64,000 bases of DNA from Bacteroidales bacterium (lineage in GTDB: Bacteria > Bacteroidota > Bacteroidia > Bacteroidales > FEN-979), in NCBI GenBank assembly GCA_023229525.1, contig JALNZC010000005.1:81395-145394 (forward strand). The letters run 5' to 3'. Under the pieces are notes generated by a model. The model was not told where the DNA came from, ran no database searches, and saw only the letters and a program-made list of their open reading frames with translations. Shown here piece after piece: positions 44,888 to 51,974 of the stretch; position 1 is the first letter of the stretch; every line of letters starts with the position of its first letter. The position numbers and the translations under genes are program-made.

Positions 44888-45700
44888 TTATCTCACTACA
44901 TGTCTTATCCGAACCAGTTTTTCGAGTAAAGATTCCAACAAGTCAAGTTTGAGCATATTGGCGCCATCCGATTTGGCTTTAGCCGGCTCCGGATGGGTTT
45001 CGATAAATATCCCGTCGGCTCCCACTGCTATTGCGGCCCTGGCAATGGTTTCAATAAGATCGGGACGTCCACCGGTGATCCCGCTCGTCTGGTTCGGACG
45101 TTGCAGGGCGTGGGTTATATCCACAATAACGGGTACACCGAATTTTTGCATTTCGGGAATATTCCGGAAATCCACGATCAGATCTTCGTATCCAAAGGTT
45201 GTTCCACGTTCCGTAAGCATCACCGAATTATTCCCGGTTTGTTGGATCTTTTCAACGGCATATTTCATCGATCCTGCGGAAGCAAACTGTCCTTTTTTTA
45301 TATTCACCGTTTTACCCGTCGAACCGGCAGCAACAAGAAGATCGGTTTGCCGGCAGAGAAAAGCCGGGATTTGCAGGATGTCAACGAACATGGCAGCTTG
45401 TTTCGCTTCCTCCATGGTATGAATGTCGGTAAGTACCGGGATATCGACCTGTTTTCCTACTTCCTGTAATATCTTCAGCCCCTTTTCGTTTCCGATTCCG
45501 ATAAAGGAATCCAAACGCGACCTATTGGCTTTTTTGTAAGAGGCTTTAAAAATGTATGGGATACCGAGCCGGCCGGTGATCCGCTTGATGTGAGAAGCAA
45601 TGTCGAAAGGCATCTCATCATTTTCTATCACACAAGGTCCAGCAATCAGAAAAAAAGTATCCGGATCAAAATTTTTAACTTTCAAAATCTCAGGTAGCAT
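44888..45700 (-). CDS. kdsA: 3-deoxy-8-phosphooctulonate synthase (KDO-8-P synthase)
   Basis: A 270-residue enzyme that condenses phosphoenolpyruvate with arabinose 5-phosphate to KDO 8-phosphate, for the lipopolysaccharide inner core. Seen: LIAGPCVIEN, YIFKASYKKANRS, VLTDIHTMEEA, DILQIPAFLCRQTDLL, VNIKKGQFASAGSM, TERGTTFGYEDLIVDFRNIP and DGIFIETHPEPAKAKSDGANM. The ATG at 45700 (MLPEILKVK) is preferred to the TTG two codons earlier. The conserved Asn of the metal-independent class (CVIEND..., KANRS) is present and the key Cys is absent at the metal site, suggesting a metal-independent type. Length is typical. Confidence 0.95.
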   Translation of the reverse strand: MLPEILKVKNFDPDTFFLIAGPCVIENDEMPFDIASHIKRITGRLGIPYIFKASYKKANRSRLDSFIGIGNEKGLKILQEVGKQVDIPVLTDIHTMEEAKQAAMFVDILQIPAFLCRQTDLLVAAGSTGKTVNIKKGQFASAGSMKYAVEKIQQTGNNSVMLTERGTTFGYEDLIVDFRNIPEMQKFGVPVIVDITHALQRPNQTSGITGGRPDLIETIARAAIAVGADGIFIETHPEPAKAKSDGANMLKLDLLESLLEKLVRIRHVVR

Positions 45701-45725
45701 AATCAAAATTAAAAATAAATTGTCA

Positions 45726-45803
45726 TCTCAACCCACCATCTCACCATTTCACCATCTCACCATTTCACCATCTCACCAACTCACCATTTCACCATCTCAC
45801 CAT
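45726..45803. repeat. Tandem word repeat (CACCATCTCACCATTT)
   Basis: About five copies of an 18-base unit made of CACCATCTC and CACCATTTC. It lies between the divergently unrelated ends of kdsA and rarA (both transcribed leftward) and runs up to the rarA stop codon (45804-45806). Non-coding. Confidence 0.85.
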
Positions 45804-47072
45804 CTAATACTTGTATTTCCCCTTCCAGAGCGCTTTCAACCTTGCCCTCAGCTCGTTTTCCCGGGGGTTGTTTTGAGGATCATAGAAGGTATTGCCTTTT
45901 ATTTTCTCCGGTAAAAATTCCAGGTCAACGAAATTGTTTTCAAAATCATGGGCATATTTATAATCTTTCCCGTAACCGATTTTTTTCATCAGGTTCGTCG
46001 GTGCGTTGCGTAAATGCAGGGGAACCGGTAGATCTCCGGTCTCCCTCAATGAATTTGCAGCTTTACGGATGGCTAAATACGATGCATTACTTTTGATGGA
46101 ACAAGCCAGGTATATAGCCGTTTGGGACAGGATCAGATCGCATTCAGGGTAACCGATCATTTCGACAGCCTGAAAACAGGAGGTCGCTAGCAGCAATGCA
46201 TTGGGGTTTGCATTGCCGATATCTTCGGAAGCAAGGATCAGCATGCGCCGGGCAATAAATTTCGGATCCTCTCCAGCCAGGATCATCCGCGAAAGCCAAT
46301 AAACGGCAGCATTGGGATCGCTCCCGCGGATCGATTTTATAAAGGCGGAAATAATATCATAATGCATCTCACCGGTTTTATCGTACAAAGCAAGATTTTG
46401 CTGGATAATCCTGATCGTTTTTTCATTGGTAATCGTAATATGACCACCCGGCTTAGTTTCAGATTGAACAATTAATTCCAGTGCATTCAACAATTTCCGT
46501 GCATCGCCGCCTGAAATTCTCAGCAACGCTTCTGTCTCGCTGATTTCTATGGATGTCCCGAAATCGTTTTCAAGATGAAGACGACCTTGCTCCATTAACT
46601 TCAAGAGATGATTTTCCTCCAATGGTTTGAGGATATAGATCTGGCACCGGGAAAGCAGGGGAGAGATCACCTCAAAAGAAGGATTTTCAGTTGTCGCTCC
46701 GATAAACGTAACGACCCCTTTTTCCACCGCACCAAGTAAGGCATCCTGCTGCGATTTACTGAACCGGTGAATTTCATCGATAAACAGAAACGGACTATCT
46801 CCGGCTTCTTTCGCCTTGGCAATGACCTCACGAACCTCTTTAACCCCGGAACTGATGGCGCTTAAGGTATAGAACGCCCTGTTCAATTGCCTGGAGATAA
46901 TGTAAGCAAGCGTGGTTTTACCCACACCGGGACCACCCCAGAGTATCATTGACGGAACATTGCCTGTTTCAATCGCACGATGTAAAATGGCGCCTTTCCC
47001 GATCAGATGTTCCTGTCCTAAGTAATTTTCAAGTGAATCGGGCCGTAATTGCTCTGCCAATGGGATCGTCAT
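45804..47072 (-). CDS. rarA: Replication-associated recombination protein A (RarA/MgsA)
   Basis: A 422-residue AAA+ ATPase of the clamp-loader-like RarA family, acting at stalled forks. Seen: PLAEQLRPDSLENYLGQEHLIG at the N-terminus, Walker A GGPGVGKTT, FIDEIHRFSKSQQDAL (Walker B), the sensor GATTENPSF and SRCQIY, then the C-terminal tetramerisation domain with SIRGSDPNAAVYWLSRM and ALLLATSCFQAVEMIGYPE. The tail reads NFVDLEFLPEKIKG as in RarA. A TATCTTTG box ends 5 bases before the ATG, so the mRNA may be leaderless. Confidence 0.95.
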   Translation of the reverse strand: MTIPLAEQLRPDSLENYLGQEHLIGKGAILHRAIETGNVPSMILWGGPGVGKTTLAYIISRQLNRAFYTLSAISSGVKEVREVIAKAKEAGDSPFLFIDEIHRFSKSQQDALLGAVEKGVVTFIGATTENPSFEVISPLLSRCQIYILKPLEENHLLKLMEQGRLHLENDFGTSIEISETEALLRISGGDARKLLNALELIVQSETKPGGHITITNEKTIRIIQQNLALYDKTGEMHYDIISAFIKSIRGSDPNAAVYWLSRMILAGEDPKFIARRMLILASEDIGNANPNALLLATSCFQAVEMIGYPECDLILSQTAIYLACSIKSNASYLAIRKAANSLRETGDLPVPLHLRNAPTNLMKKIGYGKDYKYAHDFENNFVDLEFLPEKIKGNTFYDPQNNPRENELRARLKALWKGKYKY

Positions 47073-47076
47073 GTGA

Positions 47077-47084
47077 CAAAGATA
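47077..47084 (-). promoter_or_regulatory. Candidate -7 box of rarA, possibly leaderless
   Basis: Minus strand TATCTTTG, an exact TAnnTTTG match, ending 5 bases before the ATG at 47072. No TTTG at the -33 distance. Confidence 0.4.
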
Positions 47085-47232
47085 GCTTTAATTTCGGTTC
47101 ATTCTTTTCATTTGCGACACCAATCAGGTTGACTGGAACCCAGATATCATAAAAAACGTTAAAATTATTATTGCTGATAATCAGTTCATTACATGAAATG
47201 TTAAAAAATGTTAAAAAAAAGTAGTCAAAATA

Positions 47233-47265
47233 TTTGGATGGTATCATTCCATTGATTTATCTTTG
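47233..47265 (+). promoter_or_regulatory. Bacteroidota consensus promoter of the small lipoprotein gene
   Basis: TTTG at 47233-47236, 21 bases, then TATCTTTG at 47258-47265: a full match to TTTG-N19-21-TAnnTTTG. Predicted leader about 22 bases before the ATG at 47294. It is the clearest promoter in the window. Confidence 0.7.
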
Positions 47266-47293
47266 CAGCTGAATTTTAAAAATAAATAGACAA

Positions 47294-47599
47294 ATGAAAA
47301 AACTTGCAACAGTATTAGTTATCGGCGCAGTAGCTTTTATGACTTCCTGCGGCCCCAGCGCAAAAGAACTGGAAGAAAAAAGAATTGCTGACTCTATCCG
47401 CGTAGCCGATTCCATGGCAATGGTACAGGCTGAACAGCAGAGAATTGCTGACTCTGTAGCAAAAGCTCAGATCGAAGCTGCTCACAAAGATTCAATTGCA
47501 CAGGGTTGGCTGAAGGAAGATGGAACTCCGACCGATAAATTAAAGAAAGAACTGAAGAAACTTGCAAAACCTGCAAAACCTGCTAAGGGCAAGAAATAA
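47294..47599 (+). CDS. Small lipoprotein with IADS repeats
   Basis: A 101-residue protein. The N-terminus is MKKLATVLVIGAVAFMTSCG, a lipoprotein signal with acceptor Cys at about residue 19. Then come charged heptad-like units (EKRIADSIRVADSM, AEQQRIADSVAKAQ, AAHKDSIAQG) that form a helical, Ala/Asp/Ser-rich rod. The C-terminus is Lys/Ala/Pro-rich (KLAKPAKPAKGKK). Such proteins resemble small Lpp-like envelope proteins, abundant in Bacteroidota. The strong promoter and perfect terminator suggest high expression. It is monocistronic. Confidence 0.75.
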   Translation: MKKLATVLVIGAVAFMTSCGPSAKELEEKRIADSIRVADSMAMVQAEQQRIADSVAKAQIEAAHKDSIAQGWLKEDGTPTDKLKKELKKLAKPAKPAKGKK

Positions 47600-47622
47600 T
47601 CAAACCCTTTCAGAACTTCTTT

Positions 47623-47662
47623 AATAAAAGAGGGTTGTCATTTCTGACAACCCTCTTTTATT
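47623..47662. terminator. Bidirectional intrinsic terminator
   Basis: A perfect 18-bp stem (AATAAAAGAGGGTTGTCA and its complement) with a 4-base TTTC loop and a T-run. It separates the lipoprotein gene from the converging transhydrogenase operon. Confidence 0.92.
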
Positions 47663-47701
47663 TTAGCGCTTGTATGCAGCAAAGATTTTGAAAAGAAGGG
47701 G

Positions 47702-49174
47702 TTAAAGGTTTTTAATTTCAGCAATCAATTTTTGCATCGTTACTTTTGCATCACCAAATAACATTCTGGTTTTCGGCATAAAAAACAAATTGTTTTCAAT
47801 GGCGGCATAACCTTTTGCCATGCTGCGTTTCATCACAATTGTATTTTTTGCATCCCACACCCTGATCACCGGCATGCCGGCAATAGGACTTGAGGGGTCG
47901 TTTTCTGCTGCCGGATTTACAACATCATTTGCTCCAATAACGATAACAACATCAATATTATTCATGTCGTTGTTTGCATCCTCCATTTCAAGGAGTTTTT
48001 CATAAGCCACATCGGCTTCAGCCAGCAGAACATTCATGTGTCCGGGCATACGGCCGGCAACGGGGTGAATTCCATACCTTAATTCCACACCCTTTGATCC
48101 CAGCAAGGTTTCCAGTTCATGACAAACATGTTGTGCCTGTGCAACGGCCAGTCCATATCCCGGAACGACCAGCACTTTCTGCGAATAACTTAACAGGACC
48201 GCGGCATCACTTAAAGAAATTTCTTTAACTGTTCTATCTCCTTTAGTTCCGGTTGATGTTTTGCTCACACCGAATGCACCAATAATGACATTCAAAAGCG
48301 ACCTGTTCATTGCCTTGCACATTAAAATCGTCAAAATGGTTCCTGATGAACCAACCAGGATTCCACCTGTCAGCATGGCCTGGTTATTATAAAGAAAGCC
48401 ACCCATTGCCGCTGCTACTCCGGTAAAAGAGTTAAGCAACGAAATGACAACAGGCATATCTGCCCCTCCGATAGGCATTACAAAAGTTACTCCGTATATT
48501 AACGCCAGTGCAGCCAGGCTATATATCATCCAGTTTTCTCCGGCTACCGGCGTTTTGAACATGATAAAAACGACAAAAGCCAGTAAAATGACCAGAAAGG
48601 AAAGGTTAATATACCGCACAAGCATACTTTTCATATCGCCTATTCTTTCATCAAGCTTACCGAATGCGATCATGCTACCGGCAAATGAAACGCCACCGAT
48701 CATCAAACCAAGGAGGATGGCCAACGCTTCTCCGTTGAGCATGTTCGTTGCATGGGTGGCATAAAACCGGGATTGCATTCCCGGAAACTCCATCAGGGAG
48801 ATCAATGCGGCACAGGCGCCGCCCATCCCATTGAAAAGTGAGACCATCTGTGGCATGGCCGTCATTTTTACCTTCTTTGCTGCCAGCCAGCCTACAACAG
48901 ATCCAATGATCAGCGCAGCAATGATCCAGGGTATATTGTGAATCCCCTGATAGGTACCGTCTTCCATCCGTGTCTTGTGGAAAAGGATGGTGAATAAAAT
49001 AGCCATTCCCATCCCCGCTGCCGCCCATAAATTTCCGTTGCGTGCAGTATCAGGATGGCTTAGTTTTTTTAATCCGAGGATAAAAAGGATAGAAGCAACG
49101 AGATACGATATTTCCAGAATCGAGATATTCGGGGAAAAGTATATTAACTTTGTCAAAGTTGAAATTGTTTCCAT
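47702..49174 (-). CDS. pntB: NAD(P) transhydrogenase subunit beta
   Basis: A 490-residue inner-membrane subunit. The first ~280 residues carry about nine membrane helices; the last ~190 are the NADP-binding domain (dIII). Seen: GYGLAVAQAQHVCHELE, YGIHPVAGRMPGHMNVLLAEADVAYEKLLEMED, IGANDVVNPAA and PVIRVWDAKNTIVMKRSMAKGYAAIENNLFF. It couples proton entry to NADH-to-NADPH transfer with the other two subunits. Third gene of the operon, 9 bases after the pntA2 stop. Confidence 0.95.
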   Translation of the reverse strand: METISTLTKLIYFSPNISILEISYLVASILFILGLKKLSHPDTARNGNLWAAAGMGMAILFTILFHKTRMEDGTYQGIHNIPWIIAALIIGSVVGWLAAKKVKMTAMPQMVSLFNGMGGACAALISLMEFPGMQSRFYATHATNMLNGEALAILLGLMIGGVSFAGSMIAFGKLDERIGDMKSMLVRYINLSFLVILLAFVVFIMFKTPVAGENWMIYSLAALALIYGVTFVMPIGGADMPVVISLLNSFTGVAAAMGGFLYNNQAMLTGGILVGSSGTILTILMCKAMNRSLLNVIIGAFGVSKTSTGTKGDRTVKEISLSDAAVLLSYSQKVLVVPGYGLAVAQAQHVCHELETLLGSKGVELRYGIHPVAGRMPGHMNVLLAEADVAYEKLLEMEDANNDMNNIDVVIVIGANDVVNPAAENDPSSPIAGMPVIRVWDAKNTIVMKRSMAKGYAAIENNLFFMPKTRMLFGDAKVTMQKLIAEIKNL

Positions 49175-49183
49175 AGCCTCTCC

Positions 49184-49495
49184 TTATTTCTTTATTTTCT
49201 TCTTCTTGAACATTTCCAGCATGCGGTCGGTAACGACGAATCCCCCGACGACATTCAGGGTGCCAAGCACTACCGCAATAAAGCCAAGGATCATCGATAA
49301 AACATTATGGGCATGTCCCATGACGATAATGGCGCCGATGATAACAACGCCATGGATCGCATTTGCGCCCGACATAAGGGGAGTATGTAGAACTGACGGT
49401 ACATGGGAAATAACTTCAATTCCCAGGAAAATGGATAAAATGATAATAAATATCGCTTCCCTGTACTCCATGAAAAACTGTAATACTTCATTCAT
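49184..49495 (-). CDS. pntA2: NAD(P) transhydrogenase subunit alpha, membrane part
   Basis: A 103-residue membrane subunit with three helices. It corresponds to the C-terminal membrane end of the single-chain E. coli PntA: FLGIEVISHVPSVLHTPLMSGANAIHGVV, GHAHNVLSMILGFIAVVLGTLNVVGGFVVTDRMLEMFKKKK (given in parts by motif). The three-gene split of the transhydrogenase (alpha1, alpha2, beta) is usual in many bacteria and here has 11- and 9-base gaps. Confidence 0.92.
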   Translation of the reverse strand: MNEVLQFFMEYREAIFIIILSIFLGIEVISHVPSVLHTPLMSGANAIHGVVIIGAIIVMGHAHNVLSMILGFIAVVLGTLNVVGGFVVTDRMLEMFKKKKIKK

Positions 49496-49506
49496 ATGCA
49501 GAATGT

Positions 49507-50634
49507 TTAGGAATTAATAACTGCTTTTACTCTTTCGTGCACAATCTGTTTATCGTGTGTCACACATGTTCCTTTTACGATATCATCCTCCCAGTTCAGG
49601 TTGAATTCCCCTTTCTGGTTAATCATTAATTTCAGGAAATTAATGACGTTTTTGCCGAACATTTTACTTGCATCAGTGGGCATATCAATGGGAAAAAATG
49701 AGTTCCCAATAATTGTAATTCCCTGGTGAACATAGGTGGTATTGTCCTTCGTCAGTTCACAATTACCTCCGGTAGAGGCAGCTAGATCAATAATGACTGA
49801 ACCGGGTTTCATTGACTCCACAGTCTCTTTCTTAAGCAGGATGGGAGCTCGTTTGCCCGGGATTTGAGCGGTACAGATTACAACGTCTGATTTTATAGCA
49901 TGATCATGAACGGCGAGTGCCTGCTTTTTCCTGAAATCATCTGTTTGCTCCACAGCATATCCTCCGGCCGATTTATCATCAATGGCTCCTTCAACCTCAA
50001 CAAATTTGGCACCCAGACCCATAACCTCTTCTTTAACGGCAGCACGCACGTCAAACACTTCAACAACGGCGCCAAGTTTCCGTGCAGTTGCAATTGCCTG
50101 CAATCCTGCAACTCCTGCACCAAGAATCAACAACTTGGCGGGTGCGATTGTTCCTGCAGCGGTCATGAACATCGGGAAAAATTTGGGTAAAGTACTTGCA
50201 GCCATCAATACGGCCTTATATCCTGCAACAGTTGCCATGGAAGAAAGGATATCCATGGATTGTGCACGGCTTGTACGTGGTAATACATCCAGACTAAAGC
50301 TGGTGATGTTCCTTGATGCCAGCTGATGGACAATCGCGGCATTGAAAAAGGGATTCAATACGGCGATAAAGATTGTTTTTTCCCGGAATAATGTAATTTC
50401 ATGATCGGTCGGAGGATTAATCTTGATGATCAAATCTGCCTGTCGGAAGAGATCGGACTTTCCAACAATTTTTGCACCTGCAGCTTCATAATCGGCATCT
50501 TTGGCGAAAGCATTTTCTCCGGCGTGCTCCTCCACTAATACCGAGATCATAATCTTCGTAAGGAATAAAACGGATTCGGGAAGAAGGGCGACCCGTTTCT
50601 CAGCGCCTTCCTCTTTTAATATACCAATAGTCAT
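49507..50634 (-). CDS. pntA: NAD(P) transhydrogenase subunit alpha, NAD-binding part
   Basis: A 375-residue NAD-binding subunit (dI), related to alanine dehydrogenase. Seen: GILKEEGAEKRVALLPESV, RAQSMDILSSMATVAGYKAVLMAA, the Rossmann motif LILGAGVAGLQAIATARKLGA, VFDVRAAVKEEVMGLGAKFVEVEG, VICTAQIPGKRAPILL and DLAASTGGNCELT. First gene of the operon. No clear consensus promoter was found in the 70 bases upstream. Confidence 0.95.
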   Translation of the reverse strand: MTIGILKEEGAEKRVALLPESVLFLTKIMISVLVEEHAGENAFAKDADYEAAGAKIVGKSDLFRQADLIIKINPPTDHEITLFREKTIFIAVLNPFFNAAIVHQLASRNITSFSLDVLPRTSRAQSMDILSSMATVAGYKAVLMAASTLPKFFPMFMTAAGTIAPAKLLILGAGVAGLQAIATARKLGAVVEVFDVRAAVKEEVMGLGAKFVEVEGAIDDKSAGGYAVEQTDDFRKKQALAVHDHAIKSDVVICTAQIPGKRAPILLKKETVESMKPGSVIIDLAASTGGNCELTKDNTTYVHQGITIIGNSFFPIDMPTDASKMFGKNVINFLKLMINQKGEFNLNWEDDIVKGTCVTHDKQIVHERVKAVINS

Positions 50635-50706
50635 AACACTTGTGGTTGTTTGATTAATGAAATGATAATCGGGTAACTGGCAGGCAATGTTACGTAAGCC
50701 CTTAAC

Positions 50707-51198
50707 CTAATCCTGGAATCCAATAGTCTGATGACTCCCGTCACAAAAGGGCTTCTTTCTGGATCCGCCACACCTGCATATGGCAGCAACTTCATTACTG
50801 ATCTTTATTTTCTTTTTCTTCTGATTCCTGATGATAAAATTACCCGTAATAAGGACGGGCCCGTTTTGAAGTATTTGAACCCGTGCGAATTTGGACTTCT
50901 TTTTAACGGTCTTCCTCGGCTTAGAGATGATAAATTTTGTACTTTTCAGATAGGTTAATGCCCTTGACGGACAAGTATCGACAATTTTCATGATTTCCTT
51001 ACTTTCGGAAGCATGAACATTGATCCATGGCCGTTTTTTAGAATTAAAAACCGATGGAAGTCCGATCAAACAATTTGCTGAATGAATGCATAGTTCAGAC
51101 TGCCAGAATACGGTAACCTCGCCATTTGAATACTCCTTGACACCTTCTTTGTTTTCTTTTATTATGGCCAGTTCGGATTTCGTAACCTTGTTTGACAT
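50707..51198 (-). CDS. Divergent 4Fe-4S plus CDGSH iron-sulfur protein
   Basis: A 163-residue protein with two iron-sulfur modules. The first (about 25-90) is the Fer4_19 type: VFWQSELCIHSANCLIGLPSVF...DTCPSRALTYL. The second (about 115-160) is a CDGSH domain with ligands CRCGGS...FCDGSH in the C-terminal part. CDGSH [2Fe-2S] domains bind the cluster with three Cys and one His. The fusion of a Fer4_19 and a CDGSH domain is known in bacteria, but the electron partner here is unknown. Divergent from pdxH; a TACCTTTA sequence lies upstream. Confidence 0.88.
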   Translation of the reverse strand: MSNKVTKSELAIIKENKEGVKEYSNGEVTVFWQSELCIHSANCLIGLPSVFNSKKRPWINVHASESKEIMKIVDTCPSRALTYLKSTKFIISKPRKTVKKKSKFARVQILQNGPVLITGNFIIRNQKKKKIKISNEVAAICRCGGSRKKPFCDGSHQTIGFQD

Positions 51199-51269
51199 TT
51201 GCTTAAAATTTAAATTTCCGTAAAGGTAAATAAATATTTAATTTTAACTGAACTTTAATGCAATAAGAC

Positions 51270-51872
51270 TTGAAAAAGATCCGTACAAAATCTTTATTTA
51301 CCGATCCCATCCTCCATTTTAAAAACTGGATGGACGAAGCAATCAAAAAGAACATTGATCAACCCAATGCCATGGTTCTATCTACAGCTGATAACAAGGG
51401 TAATGTTTCTGCAAGATATGTATTATTGAAAGACTTCAACAAGAGTGGTTTTATCTTTTTCTCAAATTACGAAAGCCATAAAGCCATTCAGTTACGAGAA
51501 AACCCGAAAGCAGCCTTGACTTTTTTATGGAAATCCCCGGAGCGTCAGGTGAGGGTGGAGGGGACGGTGAGTAAAATAAGCCGTAATGAATCCCGGGTCT
51601 ACTTTGATAACCGCCCCCTTGAAAGCCGCATTAACACTTGTATTTCTCCCCAGAGTAGCATTATTCCGGATCGCGATTTTTTACTTGCCCTGCGCGAAGG
51701 TTTTATCCTTGATTTGCAGGGCCGGCCCCCGCGGTGTCCTGAAAACTGGGGAGGTTACTGCCTGAAACCACACTTGATCGAATTCTGGCAGGGGAGACAA
51801 TTTCGCTTGCATGAACGTATCAGGTATCGTCTGGTAAATAAAAAATGGGTGACGGAGATGCTTGCTCCATAA
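51270..51872 (+). CDS. pdxH: Pyridoxamine 5'-phosphate oxidase
   Basis: A 200-residue FMN enzyme that oxidises pyridoxamine/pyridoxine 5'-phosphate to pyridoxal 5'-phosphate. Seen: AMVLSTADNKGNVSARYVLLKDF, SNYESHKAIQLRENPKAAL, RQVRVEGTVSKIS, WGGYCLKPHLIEFWQGRQFRLHERIRY (FMN and substrate residues; the C-terminal RLH is intact). Start is TTG at 51270, directly after an in-frame TAA, so the N-terminal arm (the LRxxYxxxxL segment of longer homologues) is missing. The helical stretch RTCISPQSSII differs slightly from the canonical WASPQSSVI. Confidence 0.9.
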   Translation: MKKIRTKSLFTDPILHFKNWMDEAIKKNIDQPNAMVLSTADNKGNVSARYVLLKDFNKSGFIFFSNYESHKAIQLRENPKAALTFLWKSPERQVRVEGTVSKISRNESRVYFDNRPLESRINTCISPQSSIIPDRDFLLALREGFILDLQGRPPRCPENWGGYCLKPHLIEFWQGRQFRLHERIRYRLVNKKWVTEMLAP

Positions 51873-51926
51873 ATGAGAAAAAAAGGAATATTTTTTTTTC
51901 GTTAATCTGCAATTGATCATTCGTGA

Positions 51927-51934
51927 TAACTTTG
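51927..51934 (+). promoter_or_regulatory. Candidate -7 box of the M3 peptidase gene
   Basis: TAACTTTG matches TAnnTTTG; leader about 41 bases. A TTTC lies near the -33 position rather than TTTG. Confidence 0.4.
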
Positions 51935-51974
51935 CAGAAAAATAATTCATCGGATTCATTAAATTCAATAGACA

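Noticed and set aside
45726..45803. Possible CRISPR or origin iterons
   Set aside because: An 18-base tandem without spacers, abutting the rarA stop; no replication genes nearby.
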